A DNA stretch of 64,000 nt from G963676655 sp963676655 (GCA_963676655.2 CAXXKX010000005.1:372001-436000), one strand, 5' to 3'. Counted from the first letter of the stretch, positions 1-9,418 are shown. A program made the numbers and translations. The notes: generated by a model from the sequence alone, not told the origin.

Positions 1-1
1 C

Positions 2-580
2 GAAAAATTCGATACCCCGGAACTGACCGAAGACGCCAGAGGCCGTTGTATAGAACTTTTTAATAAGATAATGACTAAAGCCGGCCAATCCCAGCCTGGG
101 CAGGTTTCTGAAATAACCCTTTCCCCGGCAGATGTCAATGCCATCATCGCCACCATCGGCAATGTCGATAATTTCAATAAAGTTGTTTTCGGCGGTCATC
201 GAAATACCAGCAAAATAAACTACAAAGCAGGCTACAGTAAAGGCAAGTTCGATGTTACCTATATTGCCAATACCAAGATAAGAACCCCGTTCGGATCGCA
301 CGTGAAAATAGCTTTCTCGTGTACACCTGAAATGAATCCGGCCAGTGAGCATATTACGGTACATAACGCGTCTTTGGGAACCCTCAGCCTTCCAACCAAA
401 AGAGTTGAAACAGATTTCAATAATGAGCTTGAAAAACGTAAAAGTACAAAATATTATAAATTGGTTCGGCAGATCATCATCAAGACCAATATTAACGATG
501 ACTACTCGATCACCATCACCTATTATCCCTATCAGTTCCGAAAAATGTTGACTGGACAATCTTTGCAGAATTTGATCTAA
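2..580 (+). CDS. C-terminal part of an unrecognised protein
   Basis: The frame is open from the left edge of the window, and residues before the first ATG (position 71) read naturally as protein (EKFDTPELTEDARGRC). The true start therefore lies outside the window and this is a partial gene. About 192 residues are visible, ending in a TAA at 578-580. The visible part is mixed alpha/beta with several beta-rich stretches (for example FDVTYIANTKI and DDYSITITYYPY), no transmembrane segment and no catalytic motif I recognise. It is followed by a 375-base gap before nrdJ. I cannot assign a function. Confidence 0.6.
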   Translation, partial: EKFDTPELTEDARGRCIELFNKIMTKAGQSQPGQVSEITLSPADVNAIIATIGNVDNFNKVVFGGHRNTSKINYKAGYSKGKFDVTYIANTKIRTPFGSHVKIAFSCTPEMNPASEHITVHNASLGTLSLPTKRVETDFNNELEKRKSTKYYKLVRQIIIKTNINDDYSITITYYPYQFRKMLTGQSLQNLI

Positions 581-817
581 TTCAGGATTTATTCGGAAGT
601 CAAACATTTATTGAGTTTTTTATAATTGAAAAGACTTCTTTTGTCAGCAGTTTTCATACCTGTTTAAAGTTTACAATATTGGTAATATACCACCTTACCA
701 CATGACAGTGATTCACTATGTCTGAAACAATCTTCTCCTCGGTCTGAAAATAATTCGAAAAAAAATTAATTGAGCACTTGATATTTATCTATATAAAGTT
801 AACTTACTACCCGCAAT
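581..817. other. AT-rich intergenic upstream of nrdJ
   Basis: This part of the 375-base gap between the partial first gene and nrdJ holds no convincing reading frame. It is AT-rich and probably contains the nrdJ promoter, but no -35/-10 pair stands out clearly. I saw no cobalamin riboswitch signature here, although the downstream enzyme uses adenosylcobalamin. Confidence 0.4.
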
Positions 818-833
818 CCACTATATATAGTGC
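818..833 (+). promoter_or_regulatory. NrdR box 1
   Basis: The 16-mer ccaCTATATATAGtgc matches the known NrdR box consensus (acaCwAtATaTwGtgt) at the whole palindromic core. It lies about 120 bases upstream of the nrdJ start. NrdR is the ATP/dATP-sensing zinc-ribbon repressor of ribonucleotide reductase genes. Its own gene is not in this window. Confidence 0.8.
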
Positions 834-849
834 AACAAGAGGCGACGAC

Positions 850-865
850 ACACTATATATAATGT
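850..865 (+). promoter_or_regulatory. NrdR box 2
   Basis: The 16-mer acaCTATATATAatgt is a second match to the NrdR consensus, with one deviation at the conserved G. It starts exactly 32 bases after box 1, about three helical turns. That is the usual spacing for paired NrdR boxes, which NrdR binds cooperatively on one DNA face. Confidence 0.8.
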
Positions 866-955
866 ATCACGCAGATTATTAACTATTTACATTTTTTAAC
901 CATTAACCGGTCATAAAGGCCGATGAAAAGCCTGTAGAGAGAGAAGGAGATTATA

Positions 956-3247
956 ATGCCCGACAACGGTAGTACTTACAACATTTCGACTGACATCTGG
1001 AACCGCAAATACCGTTATAAAGGGGGCGAAGAATTTCCCGAAGACAAAACACCGGACGACACCATGCGGCGCGTTGCCAAGGCTTGTGCAGCGGCTGAAA
1101 AAGACAGCGAAAAATGGGAACAGGAATTTGGCGATATTCTCCGCAATTTCGAGTTCATTCCCGGCGGACGTATCATTGCAAACCTGGGGACTTCTCGTGA
1201 TCAGGTAACCATGTTCAACTGTTATGTCATGAATAAAATCGAAGATTCAATCGAAGGGATTTTCGATACCGTCAAAGAATCCGCGATGACCCAGAAACAA
1301 GGCGGCGGAGTCGGCTTTGACTTCTCAACTATCCGTCCCGAAGGTTCACATATTCAGGGGTGTGGAGCCCAGTCATCCGGACCTTTAAGCTTCATGCAGG
1401 TACTTGATTCAACCTGCCGGACCATCATGAGTGCCGGACAGCGGCGTGGTGCCCAGATGGGAGTTATGCGCTGTGATCATCCCGATATCGAAAAATTCAT
1501 CTCTGCCAAACGTAAGAACGAACAACTGAAAATGTTCAACCTGTCAGTCGCCATTACTAAAGATTTTATGGAGGCGGTGAAAAACAATGCTGACTGGGAA
1601 CTGAAATTCAACGGCGAGGTTCACAAGACGGTCAAGGCGGCGGATCTCTGGACTCAAATAATGCGTTCCACCTACGACTATGCCGAACCCGGCTTCCTGC
1701 TGATTGACAAAATCAACGAAATGAACAATCTTCATTACTGTGAAGAAATTACCGCCACAAATCCTTGCGGCGAACAGCCCCTGCCCCCATATGGAGCATG
1801 CCTCCTGGGTTCGGCCAACCTGACCAGGTTCGTAAATAAACCGTTTACCAATAAAGCTGAGTTCAACTTCAAGCGTTTGGCTGAAGTTATCACCACTGCT
1901 GTCAGACTGCTGGATAATGTTATTGAACTCAGCAATTATCCGCTTGAAGCACAAAGGCTTGAAGCAAACTCTAAACGGCGTATGGGCATCGGCATTACCG
2001 GTCTGGCTGACGCTTTTATCTTCATGGGCATTAAATACGGTTCAAAAGAATCAGTAAAAATGGCGGAAGAAATCATGCAAACAATTTCCCATGCCGCCTA
2101 CCGGTCAAGCATCGAACTTGCCAAGGAAAAAGGAGTCTTTGAAAAGTTTGACGCCGATAAATACCTTAAAGGACAATTCGTCAAAAAGATGCCTAAAGAT
2201 ATCCGGGACGGAATTAAGGAACACGGTATCCGCAATTCGCATTTGACCTCAATCGCGCCAACCGGAACCATCAGTCTGCTGGCCGGCAACGTTTCCAGCG
2301 GACTTGAGCCGGTATTTGCCTTCCACTATACCAGAACAATCCGCAACACCCACGAAGACGACGTTACCAAAGTTGAAATTTCCGACTACGCCTATGATCT
2401 CTATTGTAAATTCATGAATATCTCGTCAATAGCTGATAAAGATCTGCCGGAATACTTTGTCTGTTCCAATGACATCAGCCCAATTGAACACCTTGAAATT
2501 CAAGCAGCCCTGCAGAAGCATGTGGACAGCTCCATCTCTAAAACCATCAATATCCCGTCCGATTATCCTTTCAAGGATTTTGAGGACATCTATATGAGAG
2601 CTTACGAAAAAGGACTTAAAGGCTGTACCACATTCCGTCCTTCAGAGTACATCACCGGCGTTCTGGTTCGCAATGAAGACAACAAAGACAAAAAGAAGAA
2701 GGAAGCTCCGGTTGCGCCAAAACTTGGTAACGGCGTCCCCAAAAGACCTGAAGAACTTGAAGGCACCACCTATAAATTGAAAACCCCTTTGTCGCCTGAT
2801 GCGTTCTATGTTACCATCAATGACCTGATCGAGAATGGAGAGCGGCGTCCTTATGAACTCTTCATCAACACCAAAAACCTTCAGCATTTCAGTTGGATTG
2901 TTGCAATCACCCGTCTGATTTCAGCAGTCTTCCGCCATGATCCTAAACCTACTTTCCTGGTTGATGAACTGAAAAGCATTTATGACCCGAATGGCGGTTA
3001 TTTCAAAAAAGGCAAATATATGCCGTCGCTGGCAGCAGAAATAGGTTATGTGGTCGAACAGCACTTGGAGAAAATCGGTATTACCGGCAGTAAACCGAAA
3101 ATCAAATCTAACGCCACTGTCACTGAAGTGGACAAGGATAAATCAGGTTCAAATAAAATGATCTGTCCACAATGTAATGAACGTGAATTGATCAATCAGG
3201 AAAACTGCTTAAAATGCCTTGCCTGTTCATACAGTAAGTGCAGTTGA
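956..3247 (+). CDS. nrdJ: Adenosylcobalamin-dependent ribonucleotide reductase (class II)
   Basis: The product reduces ribonucleotides to deoxyribonucleotides using adenosylcobalamin as radical generator, with no need for a separate small subunit or oxygen. The 763-residue length fits the NrdJ/NrdZ type. Visible motifs are FNCYVMNKIEDSIEGIF with one active-site cysteine, QGGGVGFDFS, the catalytic finger loop NPCGEQPLPPYGACLLGSAN (Asn, Cys thiyl site, Glu), and APTGTISLLAG near residue 435. A TSCPD-like domain spans about residues 595-710, followed by a C-terminal cysteine tail (CPQCNEREL, CLKCLACSYSKC) that probably re-reduces the active site. The ATG at 956 follows an AAGGAG Shine-Dalgarno. 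Two NrdR boxes lie upstream and a terminator lies directly downstream. Confidence 0.95.
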   Translation: MPDNGSTYNISTDIWNRKYRYKGGEEFPEDKTPDDTMRRVAKACAAAEKDSEKWEQEFGDILRNFEFIPGGRIIANLGTSRDQVTMFNCYVMNKIEDSIEGIFDTVKESAMTQKQGGGVGFDFSTIRPEGSHIQGCGAQSSGPLSFMQVLDSTCRTIMSAGQRRGAQMGVMRCDHPDIEKFISAKRKNEQLKMFNLSVAITKDFMEAVKNNADWELKFNGEVHKTVKAADLWTQIMRSTYDYAEPGFLLIDKINEMNNLHYCEEITATNPCGEQPLPPYGACLLGSANLTRFVNKPFTNKAEFNFKRLAEVITTAVRLLDNVIELSNYPLEAQRLEANSKRRMGIGITGLADAFIFMGIKYGSKESVKMAEEIMQTISHAAYRSSIELAKEKGVFEKFDADKYLKGQFVKKMPKDIRDGIKEHGIRNSHLTSIAPTGTISLLAGNVSSGLEPVFAFHYTRTIRNTHEDDVTKVEISDYAYDLYCKFMNISSIADKDLPEYFVCSNDISPIEHLEIQAALQKHVDSSISKTINIPSDYPFKDFEDIYMRAYEKGLKGCTTFRPSEYITGVLVRNEDNKDKKKKEAPVAPKLGNGVPKRPEELEGTTYKLKTPLSPDAFYVTINDLIENGERRPYELFINTKNLQHFSWIVAITRLISAVFRHDPKPTFLVDELKSIYDPNGGYFKKGKYMPSLAAEIGYVVEQHLEKIGITGSKPKIKSNATVTEVDKDKSGSNKMICPQCNERELINQENCLKCLACSYSKCS

Positions 3248-3276
3248 TAGCAGTACAATTAACTACTCTGTTCATT

Positions 3277-3305
3277 AAGGGATGCTTTCAATGGCATCCC
3301 TTTTT
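3277..3305 (+). terminator. Rho-independent terminator of nrdJ
   Basis: AAGGGATGC (3277-3285) pairs perfectly with GCATCCCTT (3294-3302) around an 8-base loop and runs into TTTTT. It overlaps the last bases of the convergent transposase gene. Confidence 0.85.
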
Positions 3306-4275
3306 ATTCAAGCAACTTTCGGAAGCAGTATATTGCGATGCCTTTCGGATCAAGGCCGCGACTGAGTTGTTTATTTTCCACCCGGTCGGGATCATCGAAT
3401 TTGCGGGCGGTTTCACGAATGAAGAGTTTTGAGCCCAGAATAGCGCCGTCGGTAAAGTGACGGGTGCGCCTCAGAAATTTTACCGGCATCGATTCTTTGC
3501 GGCGCGCGGCTTGCTCCTCTTCGGCTATTTCGGCCGCATTCGCGCCGCATTCGGCGGCGATTATCCGGGTCATGGAACATTTGAATTCCGTATAATAATC
3601 CGCGTCGCTCCAGTTCGAGGTATCGGTATAATCAATCAATTTTTTATAGTGTTTGATAAAGTTGGCGTGGTATGCATGTTTGCCGCTGCCGCAGTAGCGT
3701 CCCCAGGTGGTGAATCGGTAATCTGCCGGATTTTCGGTCAATTTGGCCCGGACCGGGTTGAGTTCGACGTATTGCAGGCATGCTTCGAGGGCATCGGCGC
3801 CTTCAAGGATGACGCTTTTGAAACGATCAGCCCAAAGGTGGCCGATGTGGTCATAAGTCCGGTTAAAAACAACGGAAAAACGTTGTTGGTAAGCTCGCAT
3901 AAAGTAGCTGATGTCGATCATTTTTTCGCCGACTTCGCGACAGAGTTTTTTATGTTTGGGTTCGATGTATGGCATTTTCTTCATTGCATAGGTAAAATCG
4001 CCTTCCATTGACTTGTAATAAGCGTTGTGGCGGGCGGCGATTTCAGCCTCAGGCGGCAGTTCATTTTTGCCCGGAGCGTAGACCACCAGATGGAAATGGT
4101 TGCCCATCCATGCCGCGGAAATGACCTCAATTAGAAAGTATTCCGTGAGATTTTGCAGCAATGTGAAGCCGTATTCCTGGTCGACTTCGGAAAACGGCAG
4201 GTCGCCTTTATAGCCGGAGACCCGGTTCATCAGGTGATAGTAGCAGCCCTGGTCCATAATTTTCATTCGTTTCAT
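3304..4275 (-). CDS. REP-associated tyrosine transposase (Y1/HUH, RAYT-like)
   Basis: This is a 323-residue single-strand transposase of the Y1_Tnp/TnpA-REP group. The HUH metal motif is seen as GNHFHLVVYAPG near residues 58-69. The candidate nucleophile tyrosine is in FMRAYQQRFSVVFNR near residue 130. GHLWADRFKS and the ECLQYVELNPVRA block (about residues 145-175) are typical of the family. Known RAYT proteins are domesticated relatives of IS200 transposases that mobilise palindromic REP sequences and sit as single chromosomal genes. The ATG is preceded by an AGGAG site. I see no clear inverted repeats around it. The window does contain many short palindromic repeats that could be substrates. 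Confidence 0.88.
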   Translation of the reverse strand: MKRMKIMDQGCYYHLMNRVSGYKGDLPFSEVDQEYGFTLLQNLTEYFLIEVISAAWMGNHFHLVVYAPGKNELPPEAEIAARHNAYYKSMEGDFTYAMKKMPYIEPKHKKLCREVGEKMIDISYFMRAYQQRFSVVFNRTYDHIGHLWADRFKSVILEGADALEACLQYVELNPVRAKLTENPADYRFTTWGRYCGSGKHAYHANFIKHYKKLIDYTDTSNWSDADYYTEFKCSMTRIIAAECGANAAEIAEEEQAARRKESMPVKFLRRTRHFTDGAILGSKLFIRETARKFDDPDRVENKQLSRGLDPKGIAIYCFRKLLE

Positions 4276-4427
4276 AGCAATCTCCTATTGTGTTTAAAAT
4301 TAAAATAGCGCCGTATTTTAGATTGTCAAATAAAAATTAAGTGGTAATTAAAAATATATAAAGATAATTTGAAATGCTTACAAAATGACGCTATTGTAAT
4401 TGAATAATAACTAATAGAGGACAAAAG

Positions 4428-6125
4428 ATGAATACCCCCAAAATTGTGTTTTTTACCCTAGTATGCTTTTTAACTATAAAATTTAACCTGAATGCATTGG
4501 AAATAAAAGTAATAAATAATAATTGGACAGCATCCACTGATACATATCAAGCATATTCTAAGAACGGTTACCTTAACAGTTTAAAAGCATCTGGAAAAGA
4601 ATTTCTTGCTCAGAATAAAGTTCCAGGCGGAAGCTATCTGTGCCATGGAACCATACCCCCTTTGGAAAAGATAAAAATGATCGGTAAGAATACCATCATC
4701 GGAGAAAATAAGTTTGGTTCGGTTGAATATAAATTCACGGAAAATGATTTATCTTGCACATTCAATAATAAATTTAACAAGACGGTAGCCTTTTATTTTA
4801 TTTTGAATCAAAATATTAATACTGTAATCGTCAATGGGTCAGGTATGCTGGAAGTACCAGCAAAAACCAGCGGCAATAGCTTTAAATGGATTCATGGACA
4901 AAGTTCTATGGAGTTTGAAAGCAAGGCAAGTATTTGGGGCCCATGGAACGGCTTTCAGGTCTATCAAATCAAACCCAAAAACGGAACATCCACAACTATA
5001 AAAATTATTCCGGGAAAAGTAATGGATACTGCGAGTTTCAATAAACAGACAAAGACAACGGGGCAAATTACAATCTTCGATTACCTTGCGACAGACAAAA
5101 GCAAGCAAATACCGCTTTGTATGATCGGCGATAGTATCACCTGGGCAGGCAATGGCGACTACTGGCGTAAGGCTCTTTTGAAAAGAATGCCGAATCTGGC
5201 TTTTATTGGGACACATTCGGCAAAATACGGACTCAGTCATGCTGGCGAAGGAGGCGACAGTACAGAGCGAGTGCTCAATAGAATTAAATATATTCCGGAT
5301 TGCCCATATTACAGCTTGTTGATCGGAACGAATAACAACAGTGTAAAAACAAAAGACAAAATCAAGCCTCAAGCTGAAAAGACCGCCACAAACATTATCA
5401 AAATAGTCAATGCATTATGTGAGAAAAAAGGCGTTCAAAAAGTTTTTCTATCTTCACTGCTGCCATGTTTTACCAAAAATCCACTGCGTGACGAGTGCAA
5501 CAGCGAAACAAATAAAATACTCAGGGCTCAATTTACCAAGTCATTTCCATCGAATAAAGTAGTGTGGATTGAATACGAAAAACCGCTGCGCAAAATCAAA
5601 GGATGGGAGCAGAAAATTTTATTGCATCCGACTCTGGAAGGATATGATCTGATAGCCGATATTATGACACAAGCTATCACAAATACACTAAATGTTAAAC
5701 CAGGAGAATGCTTGATCAAGCCGAAAAATTCCGGGGTTAGAATAGTAAATCTAATGGATAAGAAACTAACTACGGTTTGTCCAATAATCGCCGGCTGGTA
5801 CACTCTTTCCTTTAAGGTTGATGCAACGTCCGGGGCCAATCCACAAGTTGTTTTGCAAGGAGTGGACCCCAATAAAAAGTTACCATTTAAACTCGTCATT
5901 CCTATAAAAGGGACCGGCAGAGTCGTCAAAAACTTTTTCACAAAATATGAACGCTATAATTATTCCCGAGACTACTTGAAACTGACCCCGGCAAATTGTA
6001 AGGTGTCCGAAATCCTTTTAGAAAAGTCGCGCCCATCAATGAAGGCATCATGCTACGGAGAAGATAGTTATATCGATACTACATCCCCGACAATGCCCGG
6101 TGAGTTGCTGGAATATACTAAATAA
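4428..6125 (+). CDS. Secreted SGNH/GDSL-type hydrolase
   Basis: This is probably an esterase or deacetylase acting on polysaccharide side groups outside the cytoplasm. A signal peptide (hydrophobic run to about residue 23) is followed by an N-terminal beta-rich region to about residue 210. The SGNH domain then shows block I MIGDSITW with Ser236, a glycine in GEGGDS, block III IGTNNNS with Asn302, and block V LHPTLEGY with His400. The Asp usually found three residues before that His is not seen (the residues are ILLH), which may affect activity. A further 150-residue beta-rich tail follows. SD AGAGGAC precedes the ATG. It is a stand-alone gene running toward the minus-strand catabolic locus. 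Confidence 0.8.
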   Translation: MNTPKIVFFTLVCFLTIKFNLNALEIKVINNNWTASTDTYQAYSKNGYLNSLKASGKEFLAQNKVPGGSYLCHGTIPPLEKIKMIGKNTIIGENKFGSVEYKFTENDLSCTFNNKFNKTVAFYFILNQNINTVIVNGSGMLEVPAKTSGNSFKWIHGQSSMEFESKASIWGPWNGFQVYQIKPKNGTSTTIKIIPGKVMDTASFNKQTKTTGQITIFDYLATDKSKQIPLCMIGDSITWAGNGDYWRKALLKRMPNLAFIGTHSAKYGLSHAGEGGDSTERVLNRIKYIPDCPYYSLLIGTNNNSVKTKDKIKPQAEKTATNIIKIVNALCEKKGVQKVFLSSLLPCFTKNPLRDECNSETNKILRAQFTKSFPSNKVVWIEYEKPLRKIKGWEQKILLHPTLEGYDLIADIMTQAITNTLNVKPGECLIKPKNSGVRIVNLMDKKLTTVCPIIAGWYTLSFKVDATSGANPQVVLQGVDPNKKLPFKLVIPIKGTGRVVKNFFTKYERYNYSRDYLKLTPANCKVSEILLEKSRPSMKASCYGEDSYIDTTSPTMPGELLEYTK

Positions 6126-6150
6126 TGAGAATCAGTTCTCAAGCTTTGCT

Positions 6151-6192
6151 TCAGTCATAATTTTCAGCGAAATGATTATAGATCAGCGACAT
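6151..6192 (-). pseudogene. Remnant of a second copy of the toroid-enzyme C-terminus
   Basis: These 42 bases match the last 14 codons of the gene at 7701-9353 at 33 of 42 positions. Both end in codons for AENYD followed by TGA. Upstream on the minus strand the frame hits a stop within a few codons, so only a fragment remains. It suggests a duplicated neighbour gene that has mostly been deleted, or local rearrangement. Confidence 0.55.
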
Positions 6193-6575
6193 ATTTCCTC
6201 TTTATAATTGGAGTTGTCCAACGAACTCATTCCATTTTGGAGTTTCAATTGATGCAACAGTATGCTCCGGTAATATCTCAGTCGCTAAAGCCAGTTTGAT
6301 ACAGGTATCAATCAGTAAATCAGTTTCAGCTCATTCGTATAACACTGTCCCAGGTAAACGCAGTCTTCATGCCTGCTGAAACGCCATTAAACAGGTTTAC
6401 TATTGAATTTTCACCAGGAAACGCTCGAAAGACAAAGGCACGACCAAGGAATGGTCTGCTATCAATGTAAAGAACGTGAAGAAGCACCCCGCTTGCTCAG
6501 TCAACAAATGCTGCAGATCGAGGCCCCATAAAAAGAACTCAAAAGGATATCTTACCGACATCATTTTTTGTGAAA
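6193..6575. other. Intergenic with coding debris
   Basis: No intact gene is visible. On the minus strand, 6200-6330 reads as a short protein-like stretch (containing DTCIKLALATEILPEHT) bounded by stops. On the plus strand, 6420-6590 reads as a basic cysteine-containing stretch, also broken. Both look like gene debris, and I cannot name their origins. Confidence 0.3.
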
Positions 6576-7673
6576 TCAATCGCTTTTTTCAAGGGAGATG
6601 TAAACTATTTGACAACCGGCCGAATCATCGGCGACATCATCGCGTGAAATAAACAGAACTTTATCTCCGGCGGCATTTAACTGGGGATGCGGATGGTGTA
6701 TTTGTAATTTATTAGAAGTTTTAATAGTGTTCAGAAGCTGTTTATGGTGATTTATCAAGTCATAAAGGATTATATCGGAACGATTCTCAGTCCGTCGGGA
6801 TGCACGTCCCCACCACATTGTGTCCATCACAAACCTGGAGCCAGCGTCATTGGCAGAACAATGCCAGTAATCATCTCGATCAACAAGTTCAAGCGTTCCC
6901 GACTCCGGATTGACCAGTACCAGACCAAAATCTATTTCTGAAACCGGATAGCGGACAGCTGCCACCCCGCTCCCGGCAACCTTTTCGTGACCGATGAATT
7001 CAACAAGCTGACCGTCTGCGTCATGTATATGCCGATAAAGACAGCGGATATCTCCTGTATTGATTTGAAAAACATTGAGCCGGTCCGGAACTCTTTTAGT
7101 TTCGCCTTCATGGGCAAAAAGAATACTTTGATTGCCTGCCATAAACTGAAAGTGAGTACTGAAAAAAGGCAGTTCCCGGCTGATAACTTGTTTACAAGAA
7201 GCTATATCCAGTACAAAAATATTACTTTTTTCCGGTTCCCCGATGTGCGGCGTCTCCGAAGCATAACAGCCGCCGCTCAATAACCGGTGGTCATGACTGA
7301 GACAAAGCGGCCCGCCGAACCAATGTTGCTCCGGAATCCGGAAAAACTCATCGATGCAGCCGGAATCAATATCCACCTTATAAATCACATTACCGGACGG
7401 GATATAAAGTTTATTCTCCGAAGGATTTAACACACTTGCCAGCATATCACCTTCCTTGACTGAGACATTCTCATGCTCAAGAAAGCTCAGATCGACAATC
7501 TTTTCAGACCGTATTTCAGCAGGAAAATAACGATAAAGCGCCGAATTTGTTCCCTGCTCGGTTTCGGAAAAATAAATAAAAAACTTATCATCCGCGCCCC
7601 AGGGGGAGTTTGTATAATAAGGCAGAAAGTTCCGATTGCAACGTTTGCCCACTGTTTGTTTAAAACACTTCAT
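6576..7673 (-). CDS. Beta-propeller protein of the oligogalacturonate lyase type
   Basis: This 365-residue protein has repeated blade-like segments (for example SALYRYFPAEIRSEKI, NKLYIPSGNVIYKVDID, SNIFVLDIASCKQV). The opening resembles oligogalacturonate lyase (PelW/Ogl family), which cleaves unsaturated pectin oligomers in the cytoplasm. There is no signal peptide, which agrees with a cytosolic role. Histidine-rich stretches such as THFQFMAGN and HHPHPQLN in the second half could include metal ligands of this lyase fold, but I cannot place them exactly. An AGGGGG site precedes the ATG. It lies 27 bases after the toroid gene and is probably co-transcribed with it. A TolB-like sensor propeller is the alternative. 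Confidence 0.6.
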   Translation of the reverse strand: MKCFKQTVGKRCNRNFLPYYTNSPWGADDKFFIYFSETEQGTNSALYRYFPAEIRSEKIVDLSFLEHENVSVKEGDMLASVLNPSENKLYIPSGNVIYKVDIDSGCIDEFFRIPEQHWFGGPLCLSHDHRLLSGGCYASETPHIGEPEKSNIFVLDIASCKQVISRELPFFSTHFQFMAGNQSILFAHEGETKRVPDRLNVFQINTGDIRCLYRHIHDADGQLVEFIGHEKVAGSGVAAVRYPVSEIDFGLVLVNPESGTLELVDRDDYWHCSANDAGSRFVMDTMWWGRASRRTENRSDIILYDLINHHKQLLNTIKTSNKLQIHHPHPQLNAAGDKVLFISRDDVADDSAGCQIVYISLEKSD

Positions 7674-7700
7674 TACCGCCCCCTGTACGCTCGATTGTTA

Positions 7701-9353
7701 TCAGTCATAATTTTCCGCACATGAATTATAGCTAAGCGTCATACCATTCCAATTGACCCGACAAATATTATATTCAACCACTACTTCCGGCACCGTCGCT
7801 GACACTTCCTCATCAATTCTCAATAACTCCATTCCGCCCCCAAGTATCAGGCGAGTCGATGAGTCAATAAACAAAGTGATTTCGGCTCCATCATGAATCA
7901 CTGCTTCAACGTAAACTGTATCTCCGTCTTTACCGTTCCGCCATAGCACCGGGATACCGTTAAAATCACCGGGGAATGTTTTAACGGCGGCTTTCCAGTT
8001 ACCGCAAATCAATTCATTGTGCTCATTTACCTGCGCATTCCGACCGGTCAACTCGTACCTGACAATCAGTTCCCTGAACCTGAAAATGCCGTCTTCAGGT
8101 TTATCAAGATGAATATGAAAATCTCCGCGGTCAGCAAAGAAATTTATTCCGGTTATAATTTTATTCCTGTCCTGAACGTTATGTAATCCCCCGGAAGAAA
8201 AATCTTTTCCGTCTTTAAGCATTCTCAGACGCAATACGGCGGGATTTCCTGCCTCATCCAGCCAATATCCGATTAAAGGTCTGCGCTGAGTCCAGAAACA
8301 TTCACGATTAATACTGCCAAGGGTAACTTCTTCATTCATCCAGGTAGTGCCACATACAGAACCGGGATAACTGTCGCGTTTAATAAAAGTATCACACTGA
8401 ATTATTTCCGTTTCCGGTAGTTTTTTGAAACGGTTTACGTAGTCGTCCGGGCATGGTAGAGGAATAACTGTCTCCTCAACCTGATCATACTCGAATTCGA
8501 AAACATCTTTCCCTGAAACGGCCCATTCAAGATATGTTTGTGTGCCTTGTTTTAAGAGATCGCTGTAGGCTCTGCTGTGCGGGCCGGCCAGTTGTCCGGT
8601 TGCGGGATGATAGTGCTCAGCCAGGCATTTCCAGACATAGCGCCGTAATTTATCGGCACATGCAACTATATCAGGATCGTCAACCAATTGGATAATCCGT
8701 TCAAACTCATGCAGCGCAACAAAGGTATAACACGGGCTGTTATATTCATTTAAGCCCCCCTGCTCCATCGTGTAATCGTAAAATGCGTTAAGCCTGATCC
8801 GGGCATAATCCAACAGTCTTGGTTCATTTAACAGTTCCCCGGCCACGGCGGTTACTACACTGCCCATGATTGCGATATTGGTGTAGTGCGGCTGCATATT
8901 GCGTCGGAATATCGACCAGGCGGCATGACCGATCCCGGCCTCGGTTTTCCGACGCAGGTCATCAGGAAGTTCAGAACCGAACTCTTTCAAAACGTGTCCG
9001 AGCGCGGCACCGATAAAATCGGCCCAGTTCCAATCCGGCGGCGACATCTGATCGAGCGGCTCCTCGTACAGCCACGACCATATTCCATAGGTAGCGCTGT
9101 AAGGATTAGTATCCTGCAGCAATAATATTTTCGCAATAATATCAAAGGCACGCCGCTTCAATTCATTATCGCCGGTCCGAAGCAAATGGACGGCATAAGA
9201 TATTGAATTACGGGTTCCATGCACCCAGGTGCCGGTAGATACTTTTGAGTGATAGCCGTTGCTGGAAAAAGTTGTTCCCAACAGGCATATATCAGGATTG
9301 TAATCACGATCCGCTTTTAGCATAAATTCAGGTAAGTTCATTGAAAAATCCAT
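7701..9353 (-). CDS. Alpha/alpha-toroid enzyme, heparinase-like, unassigned
   Basis: This 550-residue protein lacks a signal peptide. Residues 1-300 are helical and rich in tryptophan and aromatic residues (GTWVHGTRNSISYAVHLL, YGIWSWLYEEP, PPDWNWADFIG), like the toroid domains of polysaccharide lyases and GH88/GH105 enzymes. Residues 330-550 are beta-rich (TTWMNEEVTLGSINRECFW), like the beta-sandwich of heparinase-type lyases. I do not recognise a defined family. A strong terminator lies between it and the preceding glycosidase, so it may have its own promoter or be expressed by read-through. Start choice is uncertain: an alternative ATG lies four codons later at 9341. Confidence 0.55.
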   Translation of the reverse strand: MDFSMNLPEFMLKADRDYNPDICLLGTTFSSNGYHSKVSTGTWVHGTRNSISYAVHLLRTGDNELKRRAFDIIAKILLLQDTNPYSATYGIWSWLYEEPLDQMSPPDWNWADFIGAALGHVLKEFGSELPDDLRRKTEAGIGHAAWSIFRRNMQPHYTNIAIMGSVVTAVAGELLNEPRLLDYARIRLNAFYDYTMEQGGLNEYNSPCYTFVALHEFERIIQLVDDPDIVACADKLRRYVWKCLAEHYHPATGQLAGPHSRAYSDLLKQGTQTYLEWAVSGKDVFEFEYDQVEETVIPLPCPDDYVNRFKKLPETEIIQCDTFIKRDSYPGSVCGTTWMNEEVTLGSINRECFWTQRRPLIGYWLDEAGNPAVLRLRMLKDGKDFSSGGLHNVQDRNKIITGINFFADRGDFHIHLDKPEDGIFRFRELIVRYELTGRNAQVNEHNELICGNWKAAVKTFPGDFNGIPVLWRNGKDGDTVYVEAVIHDGAEITLFIDSSTRLILGGGMELLRIDEEVSATVPEVVVEYNICRVNWNGMTLSYNSCAENYD

Positions 9354-9360
9354 TCTTATT

Positions 9361-9391
9361 AAAAAAACACGCTGCAGAAATATACAGCGTG
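9361..9391 (-). terminator. Rho-independent terminator after the GH-A glycosidase
   Basis: Read on the minus strand, CACGCTG and CAGCGTG form a perfect 7-bp stem (arms at 9385-9391 and 9368-9374) with a 10-base loop, followed directly by seven T (9361-9367). It ends only eight bases before the start of the next gene, so it separates the two halves of this locus. Confidence 0.85.
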
Positions 9392-9418
9392 ATGTTTCAT
9401 GTTCAATTGCTGATGCGA

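Noticed and set aside
581..955. Cobalamin riboswitch upstream of the B12-dependent reductase
   Set aside because: I saw no B12-box-like conserved segment; regulation is better explained by the two NrdR boxes.
3457..4011. A 184-codon open frame antisense to the REP-associated transposase
   Set aside because: It mirrors a clearly homologous transposase on the other strand and shows no recognisable motif of its own.
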